64,000 nt of DNA from IMG/VR virus record IMGVR_UViG_3300034101_003783, positions 40,018-104,017 of that record. One strand, written 5' to 3'. The notes under the pieces were generated by a model. The model was not told the DNA's origin and made no database searches. It worked only from the letters and a program-made list of their open reading frames with translations. Positions within the stretch are counted from its first letter, which is position 1; each line of letters opens with the position of its first letter. Below are positions 9,635-18,633 of this stretch, piece by piece. The position numbers and the translations under genes are program-made. Origin of the DNA: a virus.

Positions 9635-10303
9635 TTATTCTGCAATTATGTACTGACTTATTTCTGATAGAATTTTATTCCCATCTTCACTAACAATATA
9701 AAATACGAATGCCGTTACTGTTGGTGTTGGTGTACTAGTAACTGTTGGTGTTGGGGTATTAGTTCCTGTCGGAGTAGGTTTTGGTGTATTAGTTCCTGTC
9801 GGAGTAGGTGTTGGTGTACATCCACAAGGGTTTGTACAAGTTTGAGTTGGTTTAGGTGGTTTAACTGTTGGTGTTGGTGTTGGGTTATTACAACCACAAG
9901 GGTTTGTACAAGTCTCACTTGGTGTTGGTGTTATTGTTGGAGTAACGCTTATTGTTGGAGTAACTGTAGGTGTTGGTGTTGGTACTTTACATGGATCCAA
10001 AGTTGTTGTAGGAGTATTAGTTGGTGTTGGGGTTGGTGTTTGAGTTCTTGTTGGAGTATTAGTTGGTGTTGGGGTTGGTGTAGATCTAGGGACATTAATT
10101 ATGTTCACACATTTACTACCATTTACTAAAATTGTATATGTTCCGTAAATTTCTCTTGGTGGGTTTAATTCGTTAGGAAAAAATACAAAAGGTAATATAA
10201 CTTGACCTAAATTTATTGTTATTAAATCATTATCCGGTTTAAAAAGTACTGTTACACTTTCTCCACTAAAATTTATACTTTCTATTGTAATACTTAAACT
10301 CAT
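9635..10303 (-). CDS. Mucin-like Thr/Pro-rich virion protein
   Basis: A 222-residue protein. A short beta-type N-domain (residues 1-70, ending [15 protein letters not shown]) is followed by about 125 residues of [11 protein letters not shown]-type repeats, interrupted by two copies of the cysteine motif CTNPCGC, and then a 25-residue C-terminal segment ([16 protein letters not shown]). It has the look of an extended, possibly O-glycosylated stalk. Its stop-proximal neighbour is the fibre at 8632-9609. Its ATG overlaps the stop of the 728-residue protein by 4 bases, which suggests coupled translation. No enzyme signature is visible. Confidence 0.75.
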   Translation of the reverse strand: MSLSITIESINFSGESVTVLFKPDNDLITINLGQVILPFVFFPNELNPPREIYGTYTILVNGSKCVNIINVPRSTPTPTPTNTPTRTQTPTPTPTNTPTTTLDPCKVPTPTPTVTPTISVTPTITPTPSETCTNPCGCNNPTPTPTVKPPKPTQTCTNPCGCTPTPTPTGTNTPKPTPTGTNTPTPTVTSTPTPTVTAFVFYIVSEDGNKILSEISQYIIAE

Positions 10304-12486
10304 ATAATAACTGTAGTTGTTGTAGTAATATTATCATTAATTTGATATGTTAAATCATTTGTTGGACAAAATTTAGTATCACAAACAGGGCAGTCAGGAT
10401 CAAACAAATCAAATTTATCTTTTAAAATAATAAAATTATGTTTTATTTCATCAGAAGATAAAGGATCAATATACATTCTAAATTGAGATATACCACCTTC
10501 AAAAGTACCCCCAAAATTTTGTTCTAATAAAATATTTGTGTTTAACCCAGATAAACTAGTTCCACTTAAAATATTATTTGGTAGACATTCAGGATCTTGT
10601 ATGTAATTTGATGTTAATGCGGAACAAGAAGAAAATGTTAGGTTCTCATGTAATCCTTGTGTACCACCTCCCCAAGAAATATTAAATGGTACACCTATTT
10701 GTTTTTCTTTATCGGTAAATAAACCTCTAGGTATTACCTCTTCAAAGTCCTCAATGGTATATATCTTTTTCCCATTAACATAAATTTTTAATCTACCCAA
10801 CCTGTATTTTTTTTCGTCTAACCATATATCATTTAAATTAACTAACTCAATTAATTCTCCATCTTTATCTAAATGAGTTAGTGGAGGTTTTATAAGATCA
10901 ACAGAATTATTAGATAAAGAATCTAAATATTCAAATTTAGTTATATCCCCTAATCCACCATAAAATTTTAAATCACAGAAATCAAACCATGAATATCTTT
11001 CCCATACAACATTAACTAAAAACCAATGTTCTTCATCTAAGAAGGCTGGATTGACAACCTCACAATATGGGTATATTGGGGGTGAGCAATACTCATCAAT
11101 AGTATACCCTGTTACATATGTTTGTCCTGTTGTGCAAGTTCCTGTTGTTTCACATCCACCAGTAAACCTTAAAACTTTAACCCCAATTTGTGGATTTTTT
11201 GGATTTCCACATAATTTAAAAGATATATTATTAGACATAACATCAAACAATGGGTCTGTCTCACAGGTGTATTCCACAGACGTAAAACCTGTATATTCAC
11301 AACTTGTACATTCATCACATTTATAACATTTTGTACAACTTGGGGTACATATAGGTGTTTGCACATTACAATTAGGTGTTGGGCTTGGGGTTGGTGTTGG
11401 GGTTGGAGTTGGTATTACCACAGTCTTACAATTATGTATCTGACATTCCCACCCACAAGACTCACAAGGAGATTCGTTACAACCACAACCACAAGTTACT
11501 GAAACCTCAAGGTTACCATTACATAACCTACAACCATAATTTACATGTGGATCATGTTGATTATTTTTAGATCTAGGAGGGTAAACATATATACACCTAC
11601 TATTAGTTACAGTCTTATCACAACAAGCACATGTTGACGGACAACCACTTAGAGATTCTGTAACTCTAGTATATCCTGTCAGACAATTTGGGTGTCCGTC
11701 AGCATGGTGGTAAAATTTATTTTCCGCTCTTGTACCAAAATAAAAAAAGGTGTTTTTATTTTTTGGGTACAATAAATTTAATGTGGTTTCATTTGGTAAT
11801 GGGGAGTATTCATCAACAAGTCTTGGTTTTAATAACATCTCAACGGACCAACCTTTAGATGTTCTTTCTGGTAAAACTTCATAATCAAAACCAAATAACT
11901 TATAAAAACCTTGATAAAATCCACCATATAGTTCATGGTATTTACCTATAATAGGATCATTTTTACTTACAATTTCGTATAAAGTATTTTTAGATATTCC
12001 TGAAAATCTATTATTATTTTCTGTATATCCCGTTACTTGGAATAACTTAAATCTTCTATCAAAATGTAATCTATCAAATTTTAAAAAATCATCATATAAA
12101 CCTTTTGTATAATTTAAAGTCTCTCCGGTCATTTTTTCTACCAACCCATTGTCTACCCCCGTTAATCCAACATCACATAGTGTTGTTGAGGAAAAACAAG
12201 TTAAATCTTCATTATTTGGGTTGTAATAATTTTGTGAAACAAAAACATTGTTTGGATTAAAATTTTTATATGTTAATGTTAATCCTGTTTGTGAGGTTAA
12301 AGGGTTGTTAATATCAATATTAATTGGTAATTTATTACCATAAGTTTCTGCGATTAAGTATGGTGAAAATACAACTTCTTCTTTATAGTTTCTTTCATCA
12401 GAAGCTAAAGACATATCCATAGATTCAGAAACAAGATTAATTTTGTATTTCTGATACACATATTGATTAATATTTTGTTCCGCCAT
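10300..12486 (-). CDS. Large Cys-rich virion-like protein
   Basis: A 728-residue protein. Residues around 215-225 ([14 protein letters not shown]) and the segment near 475-560 ([31 protein letters not shown]) resemble a concanavalin/laminin-G-like jelly roll split by an insertion. The insertion, about residues 275-415, is densely Cys-rich ([44 protein letters not shown]) with the linker [13 protein letters not shown]. The C-terminus ends [11 protein letters not shown] infer a tail or surface structural protein; disulfide or metal-binding roles for the cysteines are guesses. It is first in the minus-strand block, with a promoter-like heptamer 12 bases upstream. Confidence 0.75.
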   Translation of the reverse strand: MAEQNINQYVYQKYKINLVSESMDMSLASDERNYKEEVVFSPYLIAETYGNKLPINIDINNPLTSQTGLTLTYKNFNPNNVFVSQNYYNPNNEDLTCFSSTTLCDVGLTGVDNGLVEKMTGETLNYTKGLYDDFLKFDRLHFDRRFKLFQVTGYTENNNRFSGISKNTLYEIVSKNDPIIGKYHELYGGFYQGFYKLFGFDYEVLPERTSKGWSVEMLLKPRLVDEYSPLPNETTLNLLYPKNKNTFFYFGTRAENKFYHHADGHPNCLTGYTRVTESLSGCPSTCACCDKTVTNSRCIYVYPPRSKNNQHDPHVNYGCRLCNGNLEVSVTCGCGCNESPCESCGWECQIHNCKTVVIPTPTPTPTPSPTPNCNVQTPICTPSCTKCYKCDECTSCEYTGFTSVEYTCETDPLFDVMSNNISFKLCGNPKNPQIGVKVLRFTGGCETTGTCTTGQTYVTGYTIDEYCSPPIYPYCEVVNPAFLDEEHWFLVNVVWERYSWFDFCDLKFYGGLGDITKFEYLDSLSNNSVDLIKPPLTHLDKDGELIELVNLNDIWLDEKKYRLGRLKIYVNGKKIYTIEDFEEVIPRGLFTDKEKQIGVPFNISWGGGTQGLHENLTFSSCSALTSNYIQDPECLPNNILSGTSLSGLNTNILLEQNFGGTFEGGISQFRMYIDPLSSDEIKHNFIILKDKFDLFDPDCPVCDTKFCPTNDLTYQINDNITTTTTVII

Positions 12487-12498
12487 TCTTTTTATTTA

Positions 12499-12505
12499 AT
12501 AAATA
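12499..12505 (-). promoter_or_regulatory. Late-promoter-like TATTTAT, 12 bases before 12486
   Basis: GTGTATTTATTAAATAAAAA on the minus strand, ahead of the Cys-rich protein gene. It is one half of a divergent pair. Confidence 0.55.
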
Positions 12506-12518
12506 CACCAAATCAAAG

Positions 12519-12525
12519 TATTTAT
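12519..12525 (+). promoter_or_regulatory. Late-promoter-like TATTTAT, 14 bases before 12540
   Basis: AGTATTTATATAAAAAACTA on the plus strand, ahead of the LETM1-like gene. It is the other half of the divergent pair, 13 bases from its partner. Confidence 0.55.
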
Positions 12526-12539
12526 ATAAAAAACTATTT

Positions 12540-13532
12540 ATGTCACATTTAAATAATTTGTTAAAAGAAGACAAACCAAAAAACACTGGATCAATTATTA
12601 GTGCCTTAAAAAAATATAAAGATTCTGCGGTTAGTGAACTTAAAGAAACAAGACTACTTGTAAAAATTTTAATAACCACTACTAAACAATATTTGAAAAA
12701 TAAAGATTTTGAATTAAGTGACGAAGAAAAAAAATTTATAAAAGACCAATCTTCAGATATATTAAAATTAATACCCATTATTGTTTTTCAATTAATACCT
12801 GGATCAACTATCGCAACTCCATTTATTTTAAAATTAAGTAAAAAATTAGGAATAACATTAAATAGTAAAGTTCCTGAAAAATATAAAGAAAATAAAGAAG
12901 TTAAAAGTGATGGTGAAATAGAAGAATTAGTCAATGCGGATGGATCCCCAATAGGATCTAATATACCAATGTTAAAACTAAGTCATCACCCAAGAAAAAC
13001 TATGGACCAAACCGCGAGGATGTCTAGAGTTAGTCAGTTTCCTTTTATAAGAGTTTATTATGGAGAATCTAAAGAAGATAAACTAGTATTAGATGAAGAA
13101 GATATGTCTGGTGCTTTTGGTGATGAAGAGACAAAAAATGATAGAACATACGCTGAATGTATGAGAACCATGAAAAAACTTGGGGTTAAGGAATTTTTAG
13201 AAAGAGACGAAAGATGTAAAACTTTTGGATTTGATAAAAATTTAGACAAACAATTAACATTCCAAAAAAGAAAGGGTAAGTGTAAAAAATGTTTTACTAG
13301 AAAAAGATTATCGGAATTGGAGCAAGAAAAAATAGATGTTTTAATTGATGAGATTGTTTTAAATAAAAAATCAAATTCCGAAGATATTGTAAAAAAAGAA
13401 AAAGAAGATTTAGGGAATGAAAAACCAATTCTAAAAATAATTCAAAGAAATTTACAATCTATAAAAAAAATTGCAGATAAAGAAAACATAGGAATAAATA
13501 AATTAGTGCAAATTTTAAAAAAAGGTGAATAA
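12540..13532 (+). CDS. LETM1-like domain protein
   Basis: A 330-residue protein. Residues 34-115 match the core of the LETM1-like domain: an ELKET(R/K)LL helix, YLKNKDFELSDEEKKFIKDQ, then the hydrophobic stretch LIPIIVFQLIPGSTIATPFI and LKLSKKLG. In mitochondrial LETM1 this region lies at the inner membrane and ribosome; in phage its role is unknown. The second half is hydrophilic, with SHHPRKTMDQTARMSRVSQF and a KGKCKKCFTRKR Cys/Arg segment, and is lysine-rich at the end. It is the first gene of the plus-strand block, divergent from 10300-12486, with a TATTTAT heptamer 14 bases upstream. It overlaps the next gene by 8 bases. Confidence 0.75.
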   Translation: MSHLNNLLKEDKPKNTGSIISALKKYKDSAVSELKETRLLVKILITTTKQYLKNKDFELSDEEKKFIKDQSSDILKLIPIIVFQLIPGSTIATPFILKLSKKLGITLNSKVPEKYKENKEVKSDGEIEELVNADGSPIGSNIPMLKLSHHPRKTMDQTARMSRVSQFPFIRVYYGESKEDKLVLDEEDMSGAFGDEETKNDRTYAECMRTMKKLGVKEFLERDERCKTFGFDKNLDKQLTFQKRKGKCKKCFTRKRLSELEQEKIDVLIDEIVLNKKSNSEDIVKKEKEDLGNEKPILKIIQRNLQSIKKIADKENIGINKLVQILKKGE

Positions 13533-13986
13533 GGATTTATATGATAAAATAATTTATATACCAAAAGAAATGTTGGACCATTTAACGGTATGTTTTGAAC
13601 GTGTTCCTAATTCTGATTCTTCTGTCGAGGGTCACAAAAGAAACGAAGAATTAAGAAATTCAAAATACGCAACCTTTCAACAGTTAGAAAGAATAGATAA
13701 TTGGTTTAGATATTATAACGGAAATAAGGAAGACGCTCCTTATATTTTAAATGGTGGAGACACTATGAGAAATTGGGTGACTAACACAATAAAAGGTTTA
13801 AGAGATAATGATGGTTTTACAAAAAAAATACATAACGATTATATGCCTGAAGAACCTATAGATAAAAATTTTTTAAAAGATTTGGGTCCATTGGCCAGTC
13901 AATTTGATCCAGAGGATAATACAGATAATATAAAAATAAAAGAAAACCTTAACAGGATAAATGATTTAATTAAAAAAATAATTTAA
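13525..13986 (+). CDS. Hypothetical protein, GTG start
   Basis: A 153-residue protein of unknown function. The longest start is the GTG at 13525, overlapping the LETM1-like gene by 8 bases; an in-frame ATG 16 codons later is an alternative. Visible features are an acidic composition, the segment QLERIDNWFRYYNGNKEDAPYI (only its pattern is noted here) and a helical C-terminus. The tight spacing to both neighbours supports membership of the same operon. I recognise no domain. Confidence 0.65.
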   Translation: MNKDLYDKIIYIPKEMLDHLTVCFERVPNSDSSVEGHKRNEELRNSKYATFQQLERIDNWFRYYNGNKEDAPYILNGGDTMRNWVTNTIKGLRDNDGFTKKIHNDYMPEEPIDKNFLKDLGPLASQFDPEDNTDNIKIKENLNRINDLIKKII

Positions 13987-13987
13987 T

Positions 13988-14272
13988 ATGCCAACTTTAG
14001 AACCACTTGATTTTAGTCAACCTAACAATTTGTTGTCTAAATATGCAGATCAAGAAAGAAAAAAATTAATACCTAAAAATGACTATAAAACAACAAACGA
14101 ATATTCAGCAACAAATAAAGATGCGTTAAGTGATGGAGACGAAAAAGGTAGAGGTACTGGAACTTTTTTAGATGTAACTAACGGAGGAACAAAAACAGAT
14201 ATTTTAGAAAGACAATCCGAAATAGTTATAAATAAATACAAACCAACTAACCCATATACTAAACCAACCTAG
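13988..14272 (+). CDS. Small hydrophilic hypothetical protein
   Basis: A 94-residue protein starting MPTLEPLDFSQPNNLLSKYA one base after the previous stop. It is highly hydrophilic and likely extended or disordered (many Lys, Asn, Thr). The C-terminus is Pro/Thr-rich (KPTNPYTKPT). The stop codon TAG overlaps the GTG start of the following WYL-domain gene, an arrangement that favours translational coupling. Function unknown; virion-internal or assembly roles are possible from context only. Confidence 0.6.
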   Translation: MPTLEPLDFSQPNNLLSKYADQERKKLIPKNDYKTTNEYSATNKDALSDGDEKGRGTGTFLDVTNGGTKTDILERQSEIVINKYKPTNPYTKPT

Positions 14273-14655
14273 TGAAACTTTACAATTCTTTTAAAGATAT
14301 TATTGTTGAGGTAGCATCAATATCCTCAATTGTAGACGCAATTAAAAAAAAACGTCGAGTAATTGTGTATTATGATGGTGATGAACCAGGAGGTAAAGGT
14401 TTGAGAATAATTGAACCTGTTTGTTTTGGATACAGTAAAAAAGGAAATCCAGTATTAAGAGCTTGGGATATGGAGGGAGCCTCACATAGGGGATATAAGG
14501 GTAAAAAACCATTACCTAGTTGGCGGTTATTTAGGGTTGATAAAATTATTGCTTTAAAACCAACAATGGAAAAATTTAACGAACCAAGACCAGATTATAA
14601 TCCTAATGGTGATAAAAGCATGTCAAGAGTTATAATTAATGCGATTTTTGATTAA
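14272..14655 (+). CDS. WYL-domain protein, possibly head-targeted
   Basis: A 127-residue protein with a single WYL-type domain: AIKKKRRVIVYYDG, LRIIEPVCFGYSKKGNPVLRAW and SWRLFRVDKIIALKP correspond to the conserved beta-strands and the RxFRxDRI motif of WYL proteins, which bind nucleic acid or nucleotides in regulators. There is no helix-turn-helix domain. The first residues, MKLYNSFKDIIVE followed by VA, resemble the T4 capsid-targeting peptide with a prohead-protease site, so it may be packaged in the head. It starts with GTG inside the previous stop. Confidence 0.7.
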   Translation: MKLYNSFKDIIVEVASISSIVDAIKKKRRVIVYYDGDEPGGKGLRIIEPVCFGYSKKGNPVLRAWDMEGASHRGYKGKKPLPSWRLFRVDKIIALKPTMEKFNEPRPDYNPNGDKSMSRVIINAIFD

Positions 14656-14674
14656 AAAATAAAATTTAATAAAT

Positions 14675-15277
14675 ATGAATACAGAACAGGAGTTATTACA
14701 AAAACTACAAATATCAAAAAAAATAATGGAGAGACATAATGATATGGGTAGAAGTTCAGTTAAAGAAAGTATAAATAGAAATGTGGGTGTTGAGGATTTT
14801 GAACCTATTAATGGTAAATATAACATCCCCCAAGATTATTTATCAGAACAAGCCGTAAAACAACAACAAGTACAGTATGAAAATACTGAAGATAAAATTT
14901 TAAATTCTAGATTACCTGATGAAATAAAAAGATTGATGATTGAGCATCCAATACAACAACCTACAAATAATTTAAATTCTTCTGTTTTATCTGATGAATT
15001 GGTTAATAAGGCAACTAGATTAATGAATGTTGATTCTAAAGGTGACTACATTGGTGAAAATAAACAACAAAGACAAATTATACAAAATAAAACAAATCAA
15101 ATTAATGTTGGGGTTGAGGATATAAGAAATATTGTTAGAGAAACTGTTGAGTCTGTTTTAAAAGAAAATGGTCTACTAACAGAATCTGAAAGTAAAACTA
15201 ATGATATTTTTAAATTTAGGGTTGGTCAACACATTTTTGAGGGTAAATTAACAAAAGTAAAAAAAATTACAAAATAA
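14675..15277 (+). CDS. Hypothetical protein, last gene before terminator
   Basis: A 200-residue hydrophilic protein. It has an N-terminal coiled-coil-prone segment (TEQELLQKLQISKKIMER), Gln/Asn-rich middle parts, and near the end DIRNIVRETVESVLKENG, an amphipathic helix that recalls similar helices in several other proteins of this window. It closes with FKFRVGQHIFEGKL, a small beta segment. It is followed by a clear intrinsic terminator at 15297-15330. I do not recognise a family; a minor virion protein is plausible. Confidence 0.65.
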   Translation: MNTEQELLQKLQISKKIMERHNDMGRSSVKESINRNVGVEDFEPINGKYNIPQDYLSEQAVKQQQVQYENTEDKILNSRLPDEIKRLMIEHPIQQPTNNLNSSVLSDELVNKATRLMNVDSKGDYIGENKQQRQIIQNKTNQINVGVEDIRNIVRETVESVLKENGLLTESESKTNDIFKFRVGQHIFEGKLTKVKKITK

Positions 15278-15296
15278 TTTATTAACTATTAAATTT

Positions 15297-15330
15297 AAAC
15301 CCTCAATAAATTATTGGGGGTTTTTGTTTT
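15297..15330 (+). terminator. Intrinsic terminator
   Basis: The arms AAACCCTCAATAA and TTATTGGGGGTTT can pair, with one G-T pair, and are followed by a T-rich run. It lies 20 bases after the stop at 15277 and separates the LETM1/WYL block from the glycosyltransferase island. Confidence 0.85.
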
Positions 15331-15371
15331 TTTAGGTTGATATTCTTATATTAATACAATATATTTTTACT

Positions 15372-16589
15372 ATGGAAAAAATTAATGTATTAGTATTACC
15401 TTCAGATAAATCTGGTGTTGGTAAGTATAGGTCCGTAGATCCTCATGTTAAACTACAAAACATGTATCCAGATGAGTTTCATGTTGATATAGATTATCAA
15501 CCAAACGTAAATGATATAAACTACTTTAAGAAATATCAAATTATCCATTTTCATAGAAGTATTGGTCAAGATTATGAAAAATCAGTAGAACTTATTAATA
15601 AGCTAAAAAGTGAAGGTATTATTGTTATTGGTGATATTGATGATTATTGGTTACCAACAAAAGAGCATCCTATACATCAATTAATCGTACAAAATAAAAT
15701 GCACGAAAAAATTGTATCTAATTTAAAGGCGGCATCTTATGTAACAACTACAACTGAAATTTTTGCAAATGAAATTAGAAAATTTAATAAAAATGTTATA
15801 GTGTTACCAAACGCAATAGACCCGCAAGATCCTCAATATAATGAACCAACATTACCTTCAGAAAAAATTAGAGTTGGTTGGTTGGGAGGTTCGTCTCACT
15901 TACATGATTTAAAATTATTAGAGGGTATGGTTAGTAAGTTATCTAATCTACAAGAAAAATTACAATTTTATGTTTGTGGGTTTGACACTAGAGGTGTTGT
16001 TACGGAAATAAATAAACAAACAGGTGAAAAAAAACAAAGACCTATTAAACCTGAAGAAACTGTTTGGGTTAAATACGAACAAATTTTTACTAACAACTAC
16101 CAGATAGTATCACCAAAATACAAAGAATTTTTAGATAAATTTAATGATGAAGAATATTTTGGTAGCACAGAAAAAGAAAATTACATTAGGGTTTGGACAA
16201 GACCGGTTACGTCTTACGCAAAGAACTACTCGAAGTTTGATATATCTTTATCCCCAATTAAAAACCATATTTTTAATAGAATGAAATCACAATTAAAAGT
16301 AATTGAGGCTGGTTTTTATAAAAAAGCGATAATTGCATCTAATGTAGGTCCGTATACTATTGATTTAAAACACGCACTTAAAAACGGTCAATTTACTGAT
16401 GGAAACGCTCTTTTAGTTAATGAAAATAATAACCACAGTGATTGGAGTAAAAATATAAAAAAATTGGTCGAGAACCCTAATATGATTACAGACCTTGGGG
16501 AAAGATTATATGAATCAGTAAAAGATAAATATGATTTAAATAACGTCACAAAAGAAAGATCTTCATTTTACAAATCACTAATTAAATAA
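15372..16589 (+). CDS. GT-B fold glycosyltransferase (GT4-like)
   Basis: A 405-residue protein with a GT-B layout. The N-domain carries KYQIIHFHRSIG and VIGDIDDYWLP, a linker ends at NVIVLPNAIDP, and the C-domain begins IRVGWLGGSSHLHDL. It contains a typical donor-side segment (IKNHIFNRMKSQLKVIEAGFY) with the E of the GT4 EX7E region, then AIIASNVGPY. This layout matches GT4 enzymes that use UDP- or GDP-sugars. It is the first gene of the island after a terminator. Acceptor unknown. Confidence 0.82.
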   Translation: MEKINVLVLPSDKSGVGKYRSVDPHVKLQNMYPDEFHVDIDYQPNVNDINYFKKYQIIHFHRSIGQDYEKSVELINKLKSEGIIVIGDIDDYWLPTKEHPIHQLIVQNKMHEKIVSNLKAASYVTTTTEIFANEIRKFNKNVIVLPNAIDPQDPQYNEPTLPSEKIRVGWLGGSSHLHDLKLLEGMVSKLSNLQEKLQFYVCGFDTRGVVTEINKQTGEKKQRPIKPEETVWVKYEQIFTNNYQIVSPKYKEFLDKFNDEEYFGSTEKENYIRVWTRPVTSYAKNYSKFDISLSPIKNHIFNRMKSQLKVIEAGFYKKAIIASNVGPYTIDLKHALKNGQFTDGNALLVNENNNHSDWSKNIKKLVENPNMITDLGERLYESVKDKYDLNNVTKERSSFYKSLIK

Positions 16590-16594
16590 AAAAA

Positions 16595-17326
16595 ATGATT
16601 AATATACCAATTACAAAAATTTTATTCTTGGATATTGAAACTGTTGGTGGATGTCCTGATTATGAATCTTGTCAAAAGTTTAGTCCTGAAATTGCAGACC
16701 AATATGTAAAATATTATGATTGGTTTAAAAAAAGATTTCCTGAAGATCATATTGAGGTACCAAAAACAAAAATAGAATCGGATAAAAGAATGAATGAGGT
16801 CTTTAAAAAAAGAGCGGCTCTTGTACCAGAATTTGCAAAAATTGTTTGTGTTTCAGTGGCCTTTGTTTTAGAAAATGGTGAAACTAAAAAACAATCTTTT
16901 TACGGTGATGACGAGAAAAAATTATTAAAGGAAGTTAGGACTCTTCTTGACCGTTGTGAAAAACTTGGGTTTTTTCTTTGTGGTCACAATCTAAAAAATT
17001 TTGATATTCCAATGTTAGCAAAAAGAATGATCATAAATGGAATTCGTCCCTCAAAAATTCTTCCATCTTATGATACAAAACCTTGGGAAATAAAGGCAAT
17101 TGACACAAAAGAAATTTGGCAATATGGAGCGTATACGTCAATAGGATCTTTAGATTTATTATGTTCTTGTTTAAATATCCCAACCCCAAAAGATGGTGAA
17201 GTTACAGGATCTTCTGTTCACAAATCATACTGGGAAGACCAAAAAATAAAAGAAATTGCGGAATATTGTGAGAAGGATGTTGAAGTTTTAATTGACGCAA
17301 TAATGAAATTAAAAAGTTTAGAATAA
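16595..17326 (+). CDS. DnaQ-like 3'-5' exonuclease (PolB-exo related)
   Basis: A 243-residue protein with exonuclease motifs in order: ILFLDIETVGG (Exo I, D13 and E15), GHNLKNFDIPML (Exo II, about residues 132-143) and YCEKDVEVLIDAI (Exo III region). The architecture matches the stand-alone exonucleases related to the PolB proofreading domain, common in Bacteroidetes and their phages. A role in DNA repair or proofreading is likely. Its last base overlaps the dUTPase ATG (ATAATG), so the two are likely translated together. Confidence 0.85.
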   Translation: MINIPITKILFLDIETVGGCPDYESCQKFSPEIADQYVKYYDWFKKRFPEDHIEVPKTKIESDKRMNEVFKKRAALVPEFAKIVCVSVAFVLENGETKKQSFYGDDEKKLLKEVRTLLDRCEKLGFFLCGHNLKNFDIPMLAKRMIINGIRPSKILPSYDTKPWEIKAIDTKEIWQYGAYTSIGSLDLLCSCLNIPTPKDGEVTGSSVHKSYWEDQKIKEIAEYCEKDVEVLIDAIMKLKSLE

Positions 17327-17931
17327 TGAATAAAAATGATTTAAATAAAATTTTATCTCAAACAAAAGATCTTGAGAAATTATTTGAGGGTACTGAATTA
17401 AACGATGATGTTGAGTTAGATGCTCTTATGAATGAGTATGGTATAGATTTAAATGAATTAGAAAAAGTTTTTACTGATGATATACCAAAAGTTAAAATGA
17501 ATATTAAACTTATCCATAAAGATGCTATATTACCTAAATTTGCTTATGAAACGGACTCCGGTGTTGATTTATATTCCGTTGATGAACACATAATACCACC
17601 TATGGGAAGGTCATTAATTTCAACAGGAATTGTAATTGATGTTCCTGAAAACCATGAAATTCAGATTAGATCAAAAAGTGGATTGGCATTAAACCAAGGT
17701 TTATTTGTTTTAAATTCACCTGGAACTGTAGATCAAGGGTATACGGGCGAAATAAAAGTAATACTATTTAACACAAACAATGAAGAGTTTAAAATTACAA
17801 AAGGAATGAAAGTCGCTCAAGCGGTTTTGTGTCCTGTTGTTTGTGGTAAATGGGTAGATATTGTAAAAGTTTCTGAAGTAGAAAATAAAGATAGGTCTAA
17901 CAATGGGTTTGGAAGTACAGGATTAATTTAA
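17326..17931 (+). CDS. dut: dUTPase with N-terminal extension
   Basis: A 201-residue protein. The trimeric dUTPase core starts near residue 57 and has all five motifs: SGVDLY (78-83), RSKSGLA (115-121), NSPGTVDQGYTGEI (130-143), KGMKVAQAVL (169-178) and the C-terminal RSNNGFGSTG (190-199). It converts dUTP to dUMP, limiting uracil in phage DNA and supplying dTTP synthesis. The 56-residue acidic helical extension is unusual compared with the usual 140-150 residues and may be an interaction module. It overlaps the exonuclease by one base. Confidence 0.95.
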   Translation: MNKNDLNKILSQTKDLEKLFEGTELNDDVELDALMNEYGIDLNELEKVFTDDIPKVKMNIKLIHKDAILPKFAYETDSGVDLYSVDEHIIPPMGRSLISTGIVIDVPENHEIQIRSKSGLALNQGLFVLNSPGTVDQGYTGEIKVILFNTNNEEFKITKGMKVAQAVLCPVVCGKWVDIVKVSEVENKDRSNNGFGSTGLI

Positions 17932-17937
17932 ATTTAA

Positions 17938-18633
17938 ATGGTCACAGTTTATACAGTAACTTATAACGAAGAGTTAATTATTGAGTTTTTTATAAATCAC
18001 TATAGAGAAAATTTTCCAAACTGTAAAATTGTAATATTTGATAACTATTCAACAGACAAAACTGTAGAAATCGCAAAATCATTTGGTTGTTGTGTAATAT
18101 TTTTTGATACTAATAATAAGTTTTCAGATAAAAAACATATTGAAATAAAAAATAGTTGCTGGAAAGATTCTGAAACTGAATGGGTTGTTGTGTGTGATTG
18201 TGATGAACTAATCCAAATTAATGAAGAACAATTAAAAAAAGAACAAAAAAACGGACATACAATCTTCAAATTTAACGGATATAATTTAATGAATCATAAT
18301 GATGGTAACTTAGAAGATATTTCCTATGGGTGGCCTGATGAAGGGTACGACAAAATTTTATTATTTAATAAAACAAAAATTAAAGAAATAAACTACAATT
18401 ATGGTTGTCACGAATCAAATCCGGTTGGGATTTTAAACTATTGTAAAAATTATAACATGTTTCACTATAATTTTTTGGGTAAAAATTATACAATTAATAG
18501 ATATAAAAATTTTTCAGAAAGACTATCTGAAGAAAATATAGAACTAAGGTTAGGTTATCACTATTTTAGTGATGAACAAGAAATTAATAAATTATACGAT
18601 AATAATAAAGGATTTTTAATTAAGTTAAAATGA
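17938..18633 (+). CDS. GT2-like glycosyltransferase
   Basis: A 231-residue protein with a GT-A nucleotide-binding start (VTVYTVTYNEELIIEFF), IVIFDNYSTDKTVEIA, and VVVCDCDELIQIN where a DxD-type acidic motif binds metal and sugar nucleotide. A later YGCHESNPVG segment is conserved in related GT2/GT92-type enzymes. It begins 6 bases after dut and overlaps the next glycosyltransferase by 4 bases (ATGA), showing tight operon organisation. The acceptor and sugar are unknown. Confidence 0.8.
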   Translation: MVTVYTVTYNEELIIEFFINHYRENFPNCKIVIFDNYSTDKTVEIAKSFGCCVIFFDTNNKFSDKKHIEIKNSCWKDSETEWVVVCDCDELIQINEEQLKKEQKNGHTIFKFNGYNLMNHNDGNLEDISYGWPDEGYDKILLFNKTKIKEINYNYGCHESNPVGILNYCKNYNMFHYNFLGKNYTINRYKNFSERLSEENIELRLGYHYFSDEQEINKLYDNNKGFLIKLK

